Part shown: positions 33,236-44,043 of the stretch, piece by piece | Layout of the letters: each line of letters begins with the position of its first letter | How positions within the stretch are numbered: position 1 is the first letter of the stretch | The notes under the pieces: model-generated | The model's database searches: none | Told to the model about the DNA's origin: nothing | The model's input: only the letters and a program-made list of their open reading frames with translations | Source of the DNA: Stomoxys calcitrans | Taxonomy: Eukaryota; Arthropoda; Insecta; Diptera; Muscidae | Length of the DNA: 64,000 bases | NCBI RefSeq assembly: GCF_963082655.1 | Contig: NC_081553.1 | Coordinates: 150,460,990-150,524,989, forward strand | Direction: 5' to 3' | Position numbers and translations under genes: made by a program

Positions 33236-35142
33236 CAACACAACATATATAGTGTTCGTTACAATAAAGTATTGTTGTGCGACCAATTGTCGGTTCCGTG
33301 TTTTTCAGAACATGATGTATGAATTTAATATGCGCATGGACGTATCTACCGAGAAATATTATGACTTTAAACATATTAATGTACCTCTGTTAGAATTGGA
33401 TATCTCAAATATGGATAGGAACGAGATATATTACAAAACATCTGGAGACGATTAGCTCTCTTGTTAATAAAACAATATATCTATGCTTTTTGATACACAA
33501 GTTCAACTACATGAATTTTGAGACACGACTGTATGCGCGCTGGAAACGATACAAGATATCTTCGTTCCATGAGGATTATAAAGCAGCACAAAAGCATGTG
33601 ACGAAACAAATTCAACGAGCAAAATCCATTTTCTACGAAACGGCAGCTAATTCACAAAAGAAATGCAAATTATTCGGGAAATCGGTATAGGAAAATCCAA
33701 AAAAAAGTCGATAATGGTATTGATGTTGACGCACTGAATCAACAATTTGTTTACCTCAATTTGATTCCATCAGGATTATCTGCCTTGCCGTCAAATCCAA
33801 TGCTGTGGGATCTGACATGTTACACCCAAAATTCTTTAAGCATATCCTACCATTCATTCTTTCACATGTTACATATATCTTCAATACAATAGTAACAACA
33901 AGCACGTTCCCTAATATATGGAAACACGCAAAGATTATTCCTATTGTTAAACCTAAAAAAGAATATAGGCCAATATCAATATTACCATTCTTATCTAAAG
34001 TGTTTGATTATCCGCAAGCAGATAACCTATCATATTCATGACCAACACTTATTGTTTGGCCGTCAGTAAGGATTCAGAGCTAACCACAGCTATATCGCAG
34101 CACTAATGGATGTATTAGAAAATATCAGGAATAACATCGACTCCGGAGACATTACATTTCTAGATCTGTTGGATCACTCGAAGGCCTTTGATTGCCTAAA
34201 TCATGCTATACTCTGTTCAAAACTGAGGACATTGTTTCACTTTTCTAAGACTTCCGTTCGACTGATCCATTCATACCTGCATCGCATAACCCAATCTGTT
34301 TGAGGGGTCAAATTGTCTCCGCTGCACTGTTTCTCAAGAGATGTTCCTCAAGGCTCGATTCTTGGACCCCTTTTTTCTCTATGTACATGCAGTATCTCCA
34401 GAATTATATAACACACCTAATTTACATGTTTATGCTGATGACGTCCAGCTATACTTTAGTAGCCCCAAATCTGATATACAATCTAGTATTGCCTTGTTGA
34501 ACGAGGACTTGCTTAATGTTCATGTTTGGGCGGACAACAATAGTTTAATCCTAAACCCTTCAAAGGCAAAATGTCCTATAATAAGCAAATCAAAACTCGA
34601 CCAGTCCCTAATTGATCATCGCATCGTATTAAATAACCAAATAATCACTGTTGTAAAAAATCTTGGAGTAATTTTCAATGATCGCCTTACATGGCACGAC
34701 CACATAAAAATCACTACAGGGAAAATGTTTGGAATGCTCAGAATACTCTACGGAAGCTAATCTTTTACATCTCTACATATCAGAGCGCTATTAGCATAAA
34801 CATACCTAGTTCCGCAATTACTGTATGGATGTGAAATATATGCATCTTGCGACAAAAAACTATACGGAGTTACTTTTGATAATCTTTTAAAAATCAAAGT
34901 TCTAACATTTCTTCACAAACTCATATACTATGCAGCCGAGTTATCTGTTTGATTGCTTACAATTCGCTCACTCCACCAGAGGAAAAAAATTGGTCATACC
35001 ACGGCACCGCGCCAAGATTTCTGAATGGAATTTTTTCCTGCACTCAATAAAACTTTGGAACCAATTATCAACCAGCTCCCAACTCCAAGGCAATGCTATA
35101 ACGTTGAAAAGCACACTTTACAGGATGTTTGGAGTGATATAG
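33236..35142 (+). pseudogene. LINE-D ORF2 linker and reverse transcriptase, broken
   Basis: YYDFKHINVPLLELDISNMD (33358-33417) is the stretch between endonuclease and RT. LYARWKRYKISSFHEDYKAA and QIQRAKSIFYE follow (33510-33650). The RT is seen as GSDMLHPKFFKHILPF, EYRPISILPFLSKVF, DLLDHSKAFDCLNHAI (normally DLSKAFD), HVYADDVQLYFSSP and NLGVIFNDRLTWHDHI. The end has RGKKLVIPRHRAK and HSIKLWNQLSTSSQLQGNAI. Stops and shifts near 33455, 33690, 34040, 34300 and 34760 make it inactive, although YADD survives at about 34434. Confidence 0.8.
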
Positions 35143-35424
35143 TGTAACCCCAATTTTTCATGCTTGTTAACTTATATGATGTTTTCCTTTCAATTTTTCT
35201 TTATCACATACTCCTACTTAAAGTATTAATTGTATCTTTACTTTCAACTACATAAAAAGATTAATGCTTTTGAAAATAATTTGTAAACAACTTTACTATT
35301 CCTTATTTTACATAATACTTAGAATACTAAGTTGCTCATATCAATGATGTAAAATAACGGACCCGCACAGTCAATTATAACACTCCGGTGTTGTTGTGTG
35401 GGTTGCCATTAAAATAAAATAAAT

Positions 35425-35900
35425 AATAATGATGAAGTTCAGCTTTATGGAGTAGTTAATGACGACTGGGGATCCGATATGACGGATAAGCGATCATTCT
35501 CCAGATTTTCATTTTTATTGTTTGGTGCAGCTATTTGCTGGGAAGCGGGAAACTGAAGAATGTGTCCCTCTCCAGTTTAGAATCGGAGTACTTGGGTATT
35601 TCTGAGGCAACAAAACAATCTTTATACATAAAGGAGCTTTTGAAAAAGACTGGATACGTAAGACTCTTCAACGTCAATCTGCTCAAAAATTGGTTTTGGG
35701 TTCCATTCGAGGACCAAACACATCGATGTTGGTCATCACTACATGAGACAGAAGCTTCAAGATAGGGAGATCCGTATTGAATGCATTCCGACAGGGGATA
35801 TGCCAACAGATGTCCTGATGAAAGTTTTGGGTGTGACGAAGCACATGAGGTGCATAGGAGCCTTAGGTATGACTAAAGCCGATGGTCATTGATTCCCACT
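35425..35900 (+). mobile_element. copia-type relic, part 3 (RNase H and 3' end)
   Basis: DEVQLYGVVNDDWGSDMTDK, RSFSRFSFLLFGAAICW, SLSSLESEYLGISEATKQSL and RIECIPTGDMPTDVLMK make up the copia RNase H through to the polyprotein end, with frame changes near 35550 and 35690. A purine-rich GAAGGGAGGCGAAG at about 35906-35919 could be the polypurine tract before the lost 3' LTR. Together with parts 1 and 2 this shows one element split twice. Confidence 0.8.
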
Positions 35901-36072
35901 ACTTCGAAGGGAGGCGAAGTATTTCGAATACAATGATATGATATACTTTTCCATTTTGATATACTTTTCCATTTTGACGGTTGTCTTATTTTCCTTTGTA
36001 CTTGCTGTTGCATATACTAACTGAAGTCAGTCTTTGTCACAGCTCATTATATGAAGACCTTTTTACTTTAAC

Positions 36073-36455
36073 TCATTGAATAAATAAGCACGCGACTATT
36101 TGAAATAGAGACTTTTGTTTCGGCGAAATGCATCTGAGGAATATCAAGGAGCATATCCAACAGCATCTTCTAGCAAATATGTTATTAATAAACTTTCTTA
36201 CGGTAGAGTTGATCCCTTGAACATTATTGAAAGCAGCTTCAATGTCAAGAAATTCTACCATTGTATATTCTTTGACAGCGAGAGAACCCACTATGTAGCC
36301 GACTAGGATGAAGAAGGCCTGTTTTAGTTGATTTTCTATATGCATGCTGCTGCCGCTACAGGTGAAATCCAGGGATCTTTGCCCTAAGATATCTTTCTAT
36401 CAACCTCTCAAGAGTCTTCAGCATAAAGGATGACAGACTACTTACTTTACTTTAA
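36073..36455 (-). pseudogene. LINE-C RT fragment, minus strand
   Basis: GSLAVKEYTMVEFLDIEAAFNNV is the RT block with the catalytic Asp, equivalent to KPYTIVAFLDIEGDFNNV in the plus-strand copy at 37550. Upstream on the minus strand, near 36390-36450, the sequence matches the LINE-C segment around FMLKTLERLI. Only this part is kept. Confidence 0.7.
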
Positions 36456-36464
36456 TTGGCTATG

Positions 36465-36712
36465 ACAGAACATTTGTTCCACTAGCCGAATATAGAATAG
36501 CGTTCCAAGTGCCTCGATCTTCTGCACTCATTCTAAAATCTCTGACACTAAGTTTCGAGGTGTCTCCCACTACTTGATCTTTCCATCGGGCTTTTGGTCT
36601 TCCCGGTTTCCACCGTGTTTGCCAAGACAACATAACCTATCCAACGCAGCCGTTGTATTTTGATGCGTGTAACTATGCTAATGTCGTCATATAGCTTATA
36701 AAGCTCGTGGCT
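36465..36712 (-). pseudogene. C-terminal fragment of another LINE ORF2
   Basis: The minus strand reads ISIVTRIKIQRLRWIGYVV, then after a frame change GRPKARWKDQVVGDTSKLS and FRMSAEDRGTWNAILYSASG. This RLRWxGH...GRPKxRW...DRxxW pattern is the usual C-terminal end of several LINE ORF2 proteins. The RT itself is absent. Confidence 0.65.
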
Positions 36713-36724
36713 CATACGCGGCAA

Positions 36725-38115
36725 CTACGGAGGATATAGACATAGTGGTCAAGCGGACCACGAAGAGGCTGAATGACTCGTTTGTGTTAGCATGCTGTAG
36801 TGCCAAGCCAAGGGGCAAACAGCAACCGCCATGGTGTACCCCAGAGCTGGTTGGTCTAACGAAGGACTGCAGAAGTTCTTCAACGGAGCAAAAGCCACAA
36901 GAGCACCACGCGATTGGGACATCTATAAGGCAGAGTTAAGAAAATATAAGGGCGGGCTAAGAAAAGCTCAGAACCAATCTTGGGTAGAATTCTGCAGCTC
37001 CGTGGAGGTTACGTATTCTGTTCTGGAGACCTATTACTGTGGGGTATATTCAGAAGACGGAGGATGTATGGGCGATGTCTAGTGAGGAAACACTACTCGT
37101 TGATACACATTTCCTAGAATTTTCACCAACGGACAACGTAGTGCCAGAAAAGGTTGTCACTGGTATGCATTCGTCGGAGGCTGTTGGGGAAATTGTGTCT
37201 GAGCCGAAAATCCTTTGGACGATAAGAAGTTTCGACTCCTTTAAGTCGTCAAGCCCTGATGATGTATTACCGGTTAAATTACAAGCTGTGTCTGATAGAC
37301 TGGTTCCCTGGCTTAGGGAGATATACTCAGCTTGTATCAAAATATCATATATACCTGTGGGATGGAAAGACACGAAGGTCAATTTCATTCCGAAAGCAGG
37401 AAACCCCTACCACACGAAGGCGAAAGATTTTCGTCCTATAAGTTTGTCATTCTTTATGCTGAAGCGGCAGCAGCATGCATATAGTAAAGGCAAATTCACT
37501 GAAACAGCCATTCACGACCTAGTCGGCCACATAAAGGGTTCTCTCGCTGTCAAGCCATATACAATAGTAGCATTTCTTGACATTGAAGGTGATTTCAATA
37601 ATGTAAAACCGACGTCAATCATGAAGGAGTTGGAGTTTCTGACATCAACTCTACCATAAGAAAGTTTATTTATATTTTACTTACTAAAAGATGCATTACG
37701 GCAGGCTTGGGATCTGTGGATCTAAAAAGAAGGGTCAACAGAGGAACATCTCAAGGAGGTGAACTGTCTCCGCTACTTTGGAATACAGCCATTTACAATA
37801 TATTATTGTCTCTGGAAGAAAAAGGCGTAAAAGTGGTGGCGTAGGTTGATGACGTGACAATTGCTGTTAGGGCAAAGTTGCCCAGCACTCTATGAGATAT
37901 ATTTCAGGCAGCTCTATGTGCAGTGGAAAGTGTTCTAGGTATGAATCCGTGCAAGACAGAAGTAGTTCTTTTCAGCAGGATATACAAATTGCCTACTGTG
38001 GAACCTGTCTCCTTGGGTGGAGAGAATGTTCCATTTACAGAAAGCGCAAAATACCTGGGTGCTTTGCTGGACAGGAAATTGAACTACAAATCCAACATTT
38101 TGGAAAGGGCAAGAT
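36725..38115 (+). pseudogene. LINE-C ORF2 linker and RT, broken
   Basis: YKAELRKYKGGLRKAQNQSW (linker) is followed by the RT: PDDVLPVKLQAVSDRLVPWL, GWKDTKVNFIPKAG, DFRPISLSFFMLK, QQHAYSKGKFTETAIHDLVG and TIVAFLDIEGDFNNV. Near 37842 the tyrosine position of the YVDD box is a TAG stop, followed by VDDVTIAVR. A deletion next to FMLK removes part of the fingers. The frame changes near 36939, 37080 and 37659. Confidence 0.8.
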
Positions 38116-38503
38116 AGGCCACTCTTGCCCTATACACCTGCAAGAGAGCCATTGGCAAAAGTTTGGGGTTTAGACCGCGTGTCATACATTGGGTATGTAC
38201 TGCAGTTTCCAGTCCTATTATGCTATATGGTGTTGTGGTCTCGTGGACGGCGCTTCACAAGTCCACCTACTGCTCAATACTCAATACCGGATCCAAAGGA
38301 TGGCTTGTTTGTGCATCGCAGCCGCACTGAGGACTGCACCATCTGATGCACTGAAATTAATGCTACATCTTATGCCTCTGGACATTGTGACTACCCAAAT
38401 TGCAGCGACCTCTGTCATGAGTTTAAGGGAGCTTTTTCATTGTTCATAATGCGGCTACGGACACTGTGTTATTCTTGATACAATATCCGTTGTTCCAGGC
38501 AGT

Positions 38504-39330
38504 GTGGATTACAACCTACCTGAGCGGCTTTTTGATAAAAATTACTGTACCACTATTTCTGATAGAATCGATTGGAACTACGATGGTTCCAAAATAAACG
38601 ACCAGGTGGGCTTTGGTGTGTACTCTAAAGATCTAGAACTGGGCATATCGAAAAGTTTACCGAACCACTGCAGTGTGTATGCAGCGGAGATCCATGCAAT
38701 TAAGGAAATGCTGGAATGGCTAAAATATAATGTCATTACGACGATTGACATAAATATCTTCTCAGACAGGCAGGCAGCCATTCAATCCCTGAAGAACGTA
38801 TTTCTGAACATAAAAATCGCCCTCGACTGTCGCGGAGATTCCAAAGCAGATTCCTAAACAGTTCAAAATTCACCTGTTCTGGGTACGCGCCACAGAGATA
38901 CCCCAAGGAATTGTAAAGCGGATGAACTTGCGAGACTAGAAATTATCTTACACATTCCAAGGATACTGGAATCTGTGGGTATGCCTCTAGCGACATGTAA
39001 ACTAAGTTTTCAGGACCAGGCCCGAATGATAACGAATGATAGATGGTCACAAAGAGGGGGCTGTGAGCATTCCAAAGCTATGTGACCTAATCTAGACTTG
39101 AACAGGTCTACCGCATTGCTGTCATTGGCTAGAAAAGACGTTTCAGTCATTGTTTCCGCCATGACAGGTCACTGTCCAATCGGAAAACATGCTGCCAGCA
39201 ACGACTTTTGCAGAAGCTGTGAGGACATTGAAGAAGAAGAGACTGTAGAACAACTTCTGTGTGTGTCACATACTAGCAGTCAAAAGGAGTTCCAATTTAG
39301 TTTCTCATTTCTTTGAGAACCTGTCTGATA
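38504..39330 (+). pseudogene. LINE-C RNase H and C-terminal Cys motif, broken
   Basis: NYDGSKINDQVGFGVYSKDL, VYAAEIHAIKEMLEWL and NIFSDRQAAIQSL contain the RNase H acidic positions, but the first is N-Y-D-G instead of the usual YTDGS. HLFWVRATEIPQGIVKRMNL near 38870-38925 corresponds to the usual WVPGHxGIxGNExAD, now degenerate. CRSCEDIEEEETVEQLLC near 39210-39260 is the terminal Cys-rich motif. Confidence 0.75.
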
Positions 39331-39391
39331 TAGGGAATGTGAACATTCGCAAGTTATTGGGCTTTTTTAAGCAATCTGGATGGTTCAACGG

Positions 39392-39639
39392 CAAGATATT
39401 TTCATTCACAGTTAATGGAAGTTGCCCAACAACAAAATATTGAATGCACTATCTGTCAAAAACAGTGATAAGTGCAACTCTGACTTTGAGTATGTTAGTA
39501 TTTCGCGCCATTTTTCGTTGTTTGTGTGGTGGTTCCTAACTATAATACACACACATAACCAAAACTCGTTGACAGTAGTGCACTTCGCGAGAAAAAATTG
39601 TACTCAGTTGTTTACGGTACATTACCTGGTATTTATGTC
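39392..39639 (+). repeat. Repeat R, longest copy, with 12 bp target duplication
   Basis: ATGGTTCAACGG at 39380-39391 recurs at 39640-39651, bounding 248 bp that start AAGATATTTTCATTCACAG (after one flanking C) and end ACCTGGTATTTATGTC. It matches the copies at 8236-8439 and 43578-43701 end to end. No coding capacity and no terminal inverted repeats. Confidence 0.75.
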
Positions 39640-39654
39640 ATGGTTCAACGGTAG

Positions 39655-40794
39655 ACTAATAAATGAGGGATTCACAGTTCGTTCCCAGCCTTTAAGTATA
39701 GGTGGAGTTTCTGACTCGGATTCAGAAAGCGACTGTGCCAATGAAACAGTCATCGCAGCCGAATCGAGAGATGAGGGCATCGGGAACGATCGGATTTTTG
39801 AATATGTGTGGAACTCTGTAGAGGGTCCACCCATACAAATGATTAGCTGCGAGTTTAGAGGGGACATCTTTACGCTGCGTTTTGCGTCGGCGGAATGTAT
39901 GGAGGAAGGAGGAAGGAACTCTCTTTGTGGTAGGCATTGATCAAGTCTCCGTGACGAGTTTGGCTGAGATGAAGGCATGGCGCACTACAGGGGCAAAGCT
40001 GTCTTTTTCAAGATTGGGAAGACTAGGATAGGCAGAAATTTTCATTCTTCGACACCAGGCCGTGCTGTGGCAGGTGACTCAACACAGCCCAACAAACAGG
40101 GGGCCGACAACGAGAAAATCACGGCATCTCTCAAGCAAAACGAAGTCATGGTCGCAGAGAAGTGGGAGGTTTTCCACAGGGAGGAGAAGGAGGAAGGAAC
40201 TCTCTTCGTGGTTGGCATTGATCAAGTCTCCGTGACGAGTTTGGCTAAGATAAAGGCATGGCGCACTACAGGGGCAAAGCTGTCTTTTTCAAGATTGGGA
40301 AGACTAGGATAGGCAGAACTTTTCATTCTGCGACACCAGGCCGTGCAGTGGCAGGTGACTCAACACAGCCTAACAAACAGGAACCCGACGAAGGACCCAT
40401 CACCGACTTAAAGATTCGGAATACTGGGATAGGTAAAGATCCTAATATTGAAACATTAGACAGCGCAGCTACAGGAGACTCAATGCAACCCAACGAACAG
40501 GGAGCCGATGCCCATTTACTTAAGAACTGGAAGGCTAAGATAGGCAAAGATCCTAGTATTGAAACACCAGGCAAAACAGGGAATGGAAATCCAATAAAGC
40601 TTAACGAACAGGGACCCGACGATGAAACCATTACCGACTATATAAAAAGTCGGAGGACTAGACTAGGCAATGAACCTAAAACGATGACATCAGGCAGTGC
40701 AGTGACAGGAAAGTCAATTCAGTCTAAAGAACAGGGAGCAGACGATGAAATCATCACCTTCTCCCAAGATGCCCATTTACTGGAGAACCAATAA
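39655..40794 (+). pseudogene. LINE-A ORF1 of copy 2, rearranged
   Basis: GVSDSDSESDCANETVIAAE matches the N-terminal part of copy 1. The sequence then jumps directly to NDRIFEYVWNSVEGPPIQM, losing about 500 bp. A segment encoding MAHYRGKAVFFKIGKTRIGR is present twice (39977 and 40258) through tandem duplication. The C-terminal repeat array reads KIRNTGIGKDPNIETLDSA, NEQGPDDETIT and SKEQGADDEIITFSQDAHLL up to 40794. Confidence 0.75.
39900..40460 (+). repeat. 281 bp tandem duplication inside LINE-A copy 2
   Basis: GCATTGATCAAGTCTCCGTG and the following ATGGCGCACTACAGGGGC, ending near CAGGTGACTCAACACAGCC, occur twice 281 bp apart (for example ATGGCGC at 39977 and 40258). Copy 1 has this segment once, so the duplication arose after this copy was made. 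Confidence 0.85.
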
Positions 40795-43195
40795 TTGAGG
40801 TAATCCAGATAAACCTCCACCGGAGCGAGACTGCTACACACGCTCTGACAGAGAAAATCAGCAAGGGCAAGATACATATTGCCTTAATTCAGGAGCTATG
40901 GACGACCCGGAACAAAGTCTCTGGACTAAATTATTCTATGCTATCACTATTTGTCATAGAAATTTGAATTATATATTTTCCCCAGAGTTGTCAACGTCGG
41001 ATGCAACAGTGGTGAGACAGGGAGACGGTGGAACATACCTGGCAACACTTTTTCTGCCTTTCGACTCTCCGAAATAGTCAGGAAACGAGGTACTAATAGG
41101 GTGCGATGCGAACTCTCACCACACTTCGTGGGGTATAATATATATAATAATAACACTTAATATTGGTAACACCGCTACCTTTGTTAATAGGATTAGGGAG
41201 GGGGTATTAATTGTGACGATATGTTCCGAAAATCTGATCGATGAGGTTGAGGATTGGAGGGTCTCCATGGAACACTCTTTCTCCGATCATCGCTACATTA
41301 GGTTTAGAATAGCACGGCCACCGCCGATTCCGATAACCTTCCGGAATGAGTTGAAGATGAACTGGACAAAATTCGGAAGGCTACTCAAAAGAAGATTTGG
41401 GCAAGATAATTTAGATTGTCCAAGCATAGAAGAGATGGACGTCAAAAGGATTACGACTGCATTGGTGGGATCCTTCGAAGATAGTTGTCCTCTCGAGAAA
41501 GGAAATCAGAGCACGTTGTAAAAAAGCGGAAGTTTATTGGGATGTGTATTACACACGGCTCAAGGAATACAATAAGATTACCAGAGCGGCAAAACGTGCC
41601 TCCTGGAAGCTTTTCTGCGAACAGGTCGATAGCGTTAATGACGCCGCAAAGATAAAAAAGTTTCTCTCAAAAAACCCATGTCCAAACTGAAACTTTAGTA
41701 GACGATATGGGAGTGAGAGGCTTTGGATGAAAACCCATTTTCCACAGGGTACGACAGAACTCACGGAGACACCGGAATCTTGAAGGTTTATAATAACGGA
41801 ATTTATGGTGAAGGAATCCTTGAGGAGCTTCAAACCATTTTAGTCAACCGGACCTGATGGGATATTTCCGGCGTTACTACAGAAAGAGGCAGACTATCTG
41901 GCGCCTCGTCTGGCCAAAATTTTCACAGCGTGCCTTGGGCTTTCATATACTCCGAAAGCCTGGCAGGAGGCAAAGGTGGTGTTTATACCTAAGCCCGGCA
42001 AGGCAAGTTATGCCTACAGACCCATAATCCTTACGTCCTTTCTACTCAAAACCATGGAACGTATTGTGGACACCATCATAAAGAGTATGACATGCAGCGA
42101 ACTTCTCAAATACAAGCAGCATGCCTATGTCAAGGGAAGGTTGGTGGAGACTGCCCTGCACGAGGTTGTGCATAAAATAGAAGAAGCCTTCGATGCCGAA
42201 ACCTACACACTGAAGGTATGCATTGACATCGAGGGGGCTTTTAACAATGTACGGAGCGACGCACTGATCCAATCCTTACACCAGTACAGGGTGGACCCAG
42301 TCCTTGGAGACTGGATAAACCATATGCTAAGGAAAAAGTAGATAAATTGTTTGTCCAATGGCATAAATATAAGGGAGAAAGTGGCACAGGGCACGCCACA
42401 GGGGGGCATTTTATCGTCACTCCTATGGGTGATCACCAAAAATGACCTATTACAGATCAGCCAGCATCCAGGATTTGAACCCGTATGCTACGCTGACGAC
42501 GTTATAATACTTCTAAGAGGAAAGGATCCGAACGAGCTATACAGAAGGGTCGAAAGGGTCTTGCATATGGTATATGACTGGGCTAGACCCAGAGGTTTCA
42601 ATGTTAGCCCAGAGAAGACTGAAATATGCCTGTTCACGAGAAAGACGAAGCTGGACCAATTTAGCGCACCTCGTTTCCTCAATAAGGCGATTTCGATATC
42701 TGACAAGGTCAAATACTTAGATGTGATCTTGGACAGGAAACTGAATTGAAAGTGTCACATTCAGAAGCGTACTGAGAAGGCTCACAGATATTGGGAACTA
42801 TGTAGACGGGCCGTAGGCTCGAAATGGGGCCTGAATCCGAAGAGAGTCCACTAGCTCCACAGGAGCGTGATTACATCAATACTTACATACGCCTCAGTAG
42901 TTTGGTGGACTCCTATGTAGAAAAAGTGTAACATAAGGACCACACAACAGGTTCAGAGAACATGTAGTCTTGGCATAGACGGAGCGATGAGGACCACGCC
43001 ACTAGGGCACTGGAGACTATTCTAGATATCCAACCCATTGACATACAGATTAAGTGTGAAGCAGCCACTACGGCTATGAGACTTAAGGCGATGGGAGAAT
43101 GGATTGAGAATGGGTGCAGCTCATACCATTGCGGTATAATCGAGGCGACGATAGGAAACCTGGAAGGAAGGGGAGAGGTGTCCGATCCGATTTGG
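40795..43195 (+). pseudogene. LINE-A ORF2 of copy 2 (endonuclease and RT), broken
   Basis: HIALIQEL begins the endonuclease near 40890; a deletion then removes its middle, and SDHRYIRFRIARPP returns at 41290. The RT is better preserved than in copy 1: GYIFPALLQKEADYLAPRL-like sequence near 41870, FIPKPGKASYAYRPIIL, KVCIDIEGAFNNVRSDAL, and YADDVIILLRGKDPNELYRR with an intact YADD at about 42490. SDKVKYLDVILDRKLN follows at 42690-42748. Frame breaks near 41520, 41700, 42340 and 42750 inactivate it. Confidence 0.8.
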
Positions 43196-43567
43196 ATACA
43201 ACGCTGAAATTGGGAAATTTGATCCGCTGGGCTCACTTTATCTTCTTATTGTACCAAAGTTTATGCCTTCAGAGTTCCAACTGGTGTGGTGCTCATAGGG
43301 CTCAAACAGAATGAGCGAGTTATGCTTTGTTTTTGATTGTCGGGTTAAAAAATCCTACTCTGCAAATAGATACCAGAAAAGCAATACGCAAAGTTAAAAA
43401 ATTTCAACTTGGACGACTTAAATCGAGCGTAATTCTGTGTTGCAGTGCTTGAAGAAGTATTTTAAGGTGTCAAAGTTAATAACTGTTTTACTTTTGACCG
43501 TTGCTTTTGTGTTTTTTTTTGCAGAGTTGCATTTTCATTCAAAAACAAACCACAACATTCTGTTTTG
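43196..43567. other. Short non-coding stretch
   Basis: No recognisable gene or repeat between the broken end of LINE-A copy 2 and repeat R. Confidence 0.5.
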
Positions 43568-43577
43568 GCGTATAGCC

Positions 43578-43701
43578 AAAATATATTCATTTACATGTAG
43601 TGCCAGTTGCCCAACAATAAAATATTAGTGCACTTTCGTTCAAAATCAGCGAAAAAATTGTACTCAGCTGTTTACGGTACAGTACCTGGTAATTATGTCA
43701 T
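43578..43701 (+). repeat. Repeat R, internally deleted copy with 10 bp target duplication
   Basis: GCGTATAGCC (43568-43577) and GCATATAGCC (43702-43711) flank a 124 bp copy that keeps both ends of the family (start AAAATATATTCATTTAC, end CCTGGTAATTATGTCAT). It lacks the middle, with the break after AAAATCAGCG. Confidence 0.75.
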
Positions 43702-43711
43702 GCATATAGCC

Positions 43712-44043
43712 ATACCATGCCAGACCACGACCACTTTTTAAGATGTACCGTGTAAACTCAGCTTAAGCTGCGGTGTTATCCATTCTCAACAGCGCCACCA
43801 ATCAGTAATTTTGTATATTCTAAACTGGTACTTTTCAAACTTTCTGCTTCGGAAGTGATCAGATATAGGTTACTACGCGTCGCGATTTCTATTGGTAGGC
43901 ATTGCAACCAATAAAAAAATTGCGCGTGCAACGCTATACTTCTCATAATAGGGCACTTGTTTTCGGCTCTATGTTAATCTTAGAACTCCTGTTGTAACTA
44001 TTTGACATAGTGTCCCATTCACCGCGTTGGAAATTGTTCAAGT
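43712..44043 (+). other. Region upstream of the calreticulin-like gene
   Basis: Not coding. It should hold the promoter and 5' untranslated region of the gene that starts at 44044, but I see no clear TATA box or initiator. The short upstream region right after a repeat R insertion may mean the original promoter has been disturbed. Confidence 0.35.

Larger units (their letters stand above)
28847..35424 (+). mobile_element. LINE-D copy 1: decayed non-LTR retrotransposon inside the copia relic
   Basis: This two-ORF LINE has an ORF1 with an FP25/L1-ORF1-like C-terminal region, and an ORF2 with endonuclease and RT but no RNase H. It ends in an A-rich tail (TAAAATAAAATAAATAATAATG, about 35408-35429, simple-repeat like). 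The start is set by the loss of copia homology. I could not define a target duplication. The endonuclease and RT halves are separated by an unrelated AT-rich insert (about 30669-33235). LINE-D copy 2 lies at 46395-49425. The ORF2 end (HSIKLWNQLSTSS) resembles CR1/Jockey-type proteins; the clade is not certain. Confidence 0.75.
36720..39379 (+). mobile_element. LINE-C copy 1: 5'-truncated non-LTR retrotransposon with RNase H
   Basis: Homology to the minus-strand copy (53045-59870) starts within the endonuclease-RT linker at about 36720 and runs through RT and RNase H to the ORF end. The domain order and LDIEG-type RT motif resemble LINE-A, so the two are related families. Its end is cut by repeat R, inserted at 39380-39391. 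Multiple frame breaks make it inactive. Confidence 0.8.
39652..43195 (+). mobile_element. LINE-A copy 2: long, decayed copy lacking both ends
   Basis: It matches copy 1 from about position 1210 (GGATTCACAGTTCGT...) through ORF1, the ORF1 repeats, the endonuclease, RT and the pre-RNase H region. It stops abruptly at about 43195 before RNase H, so its 3' end is missing. ORF1 has a large internal deletion (after 39790) and a 281 bp tandem duplication. Confidence 0.85.
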
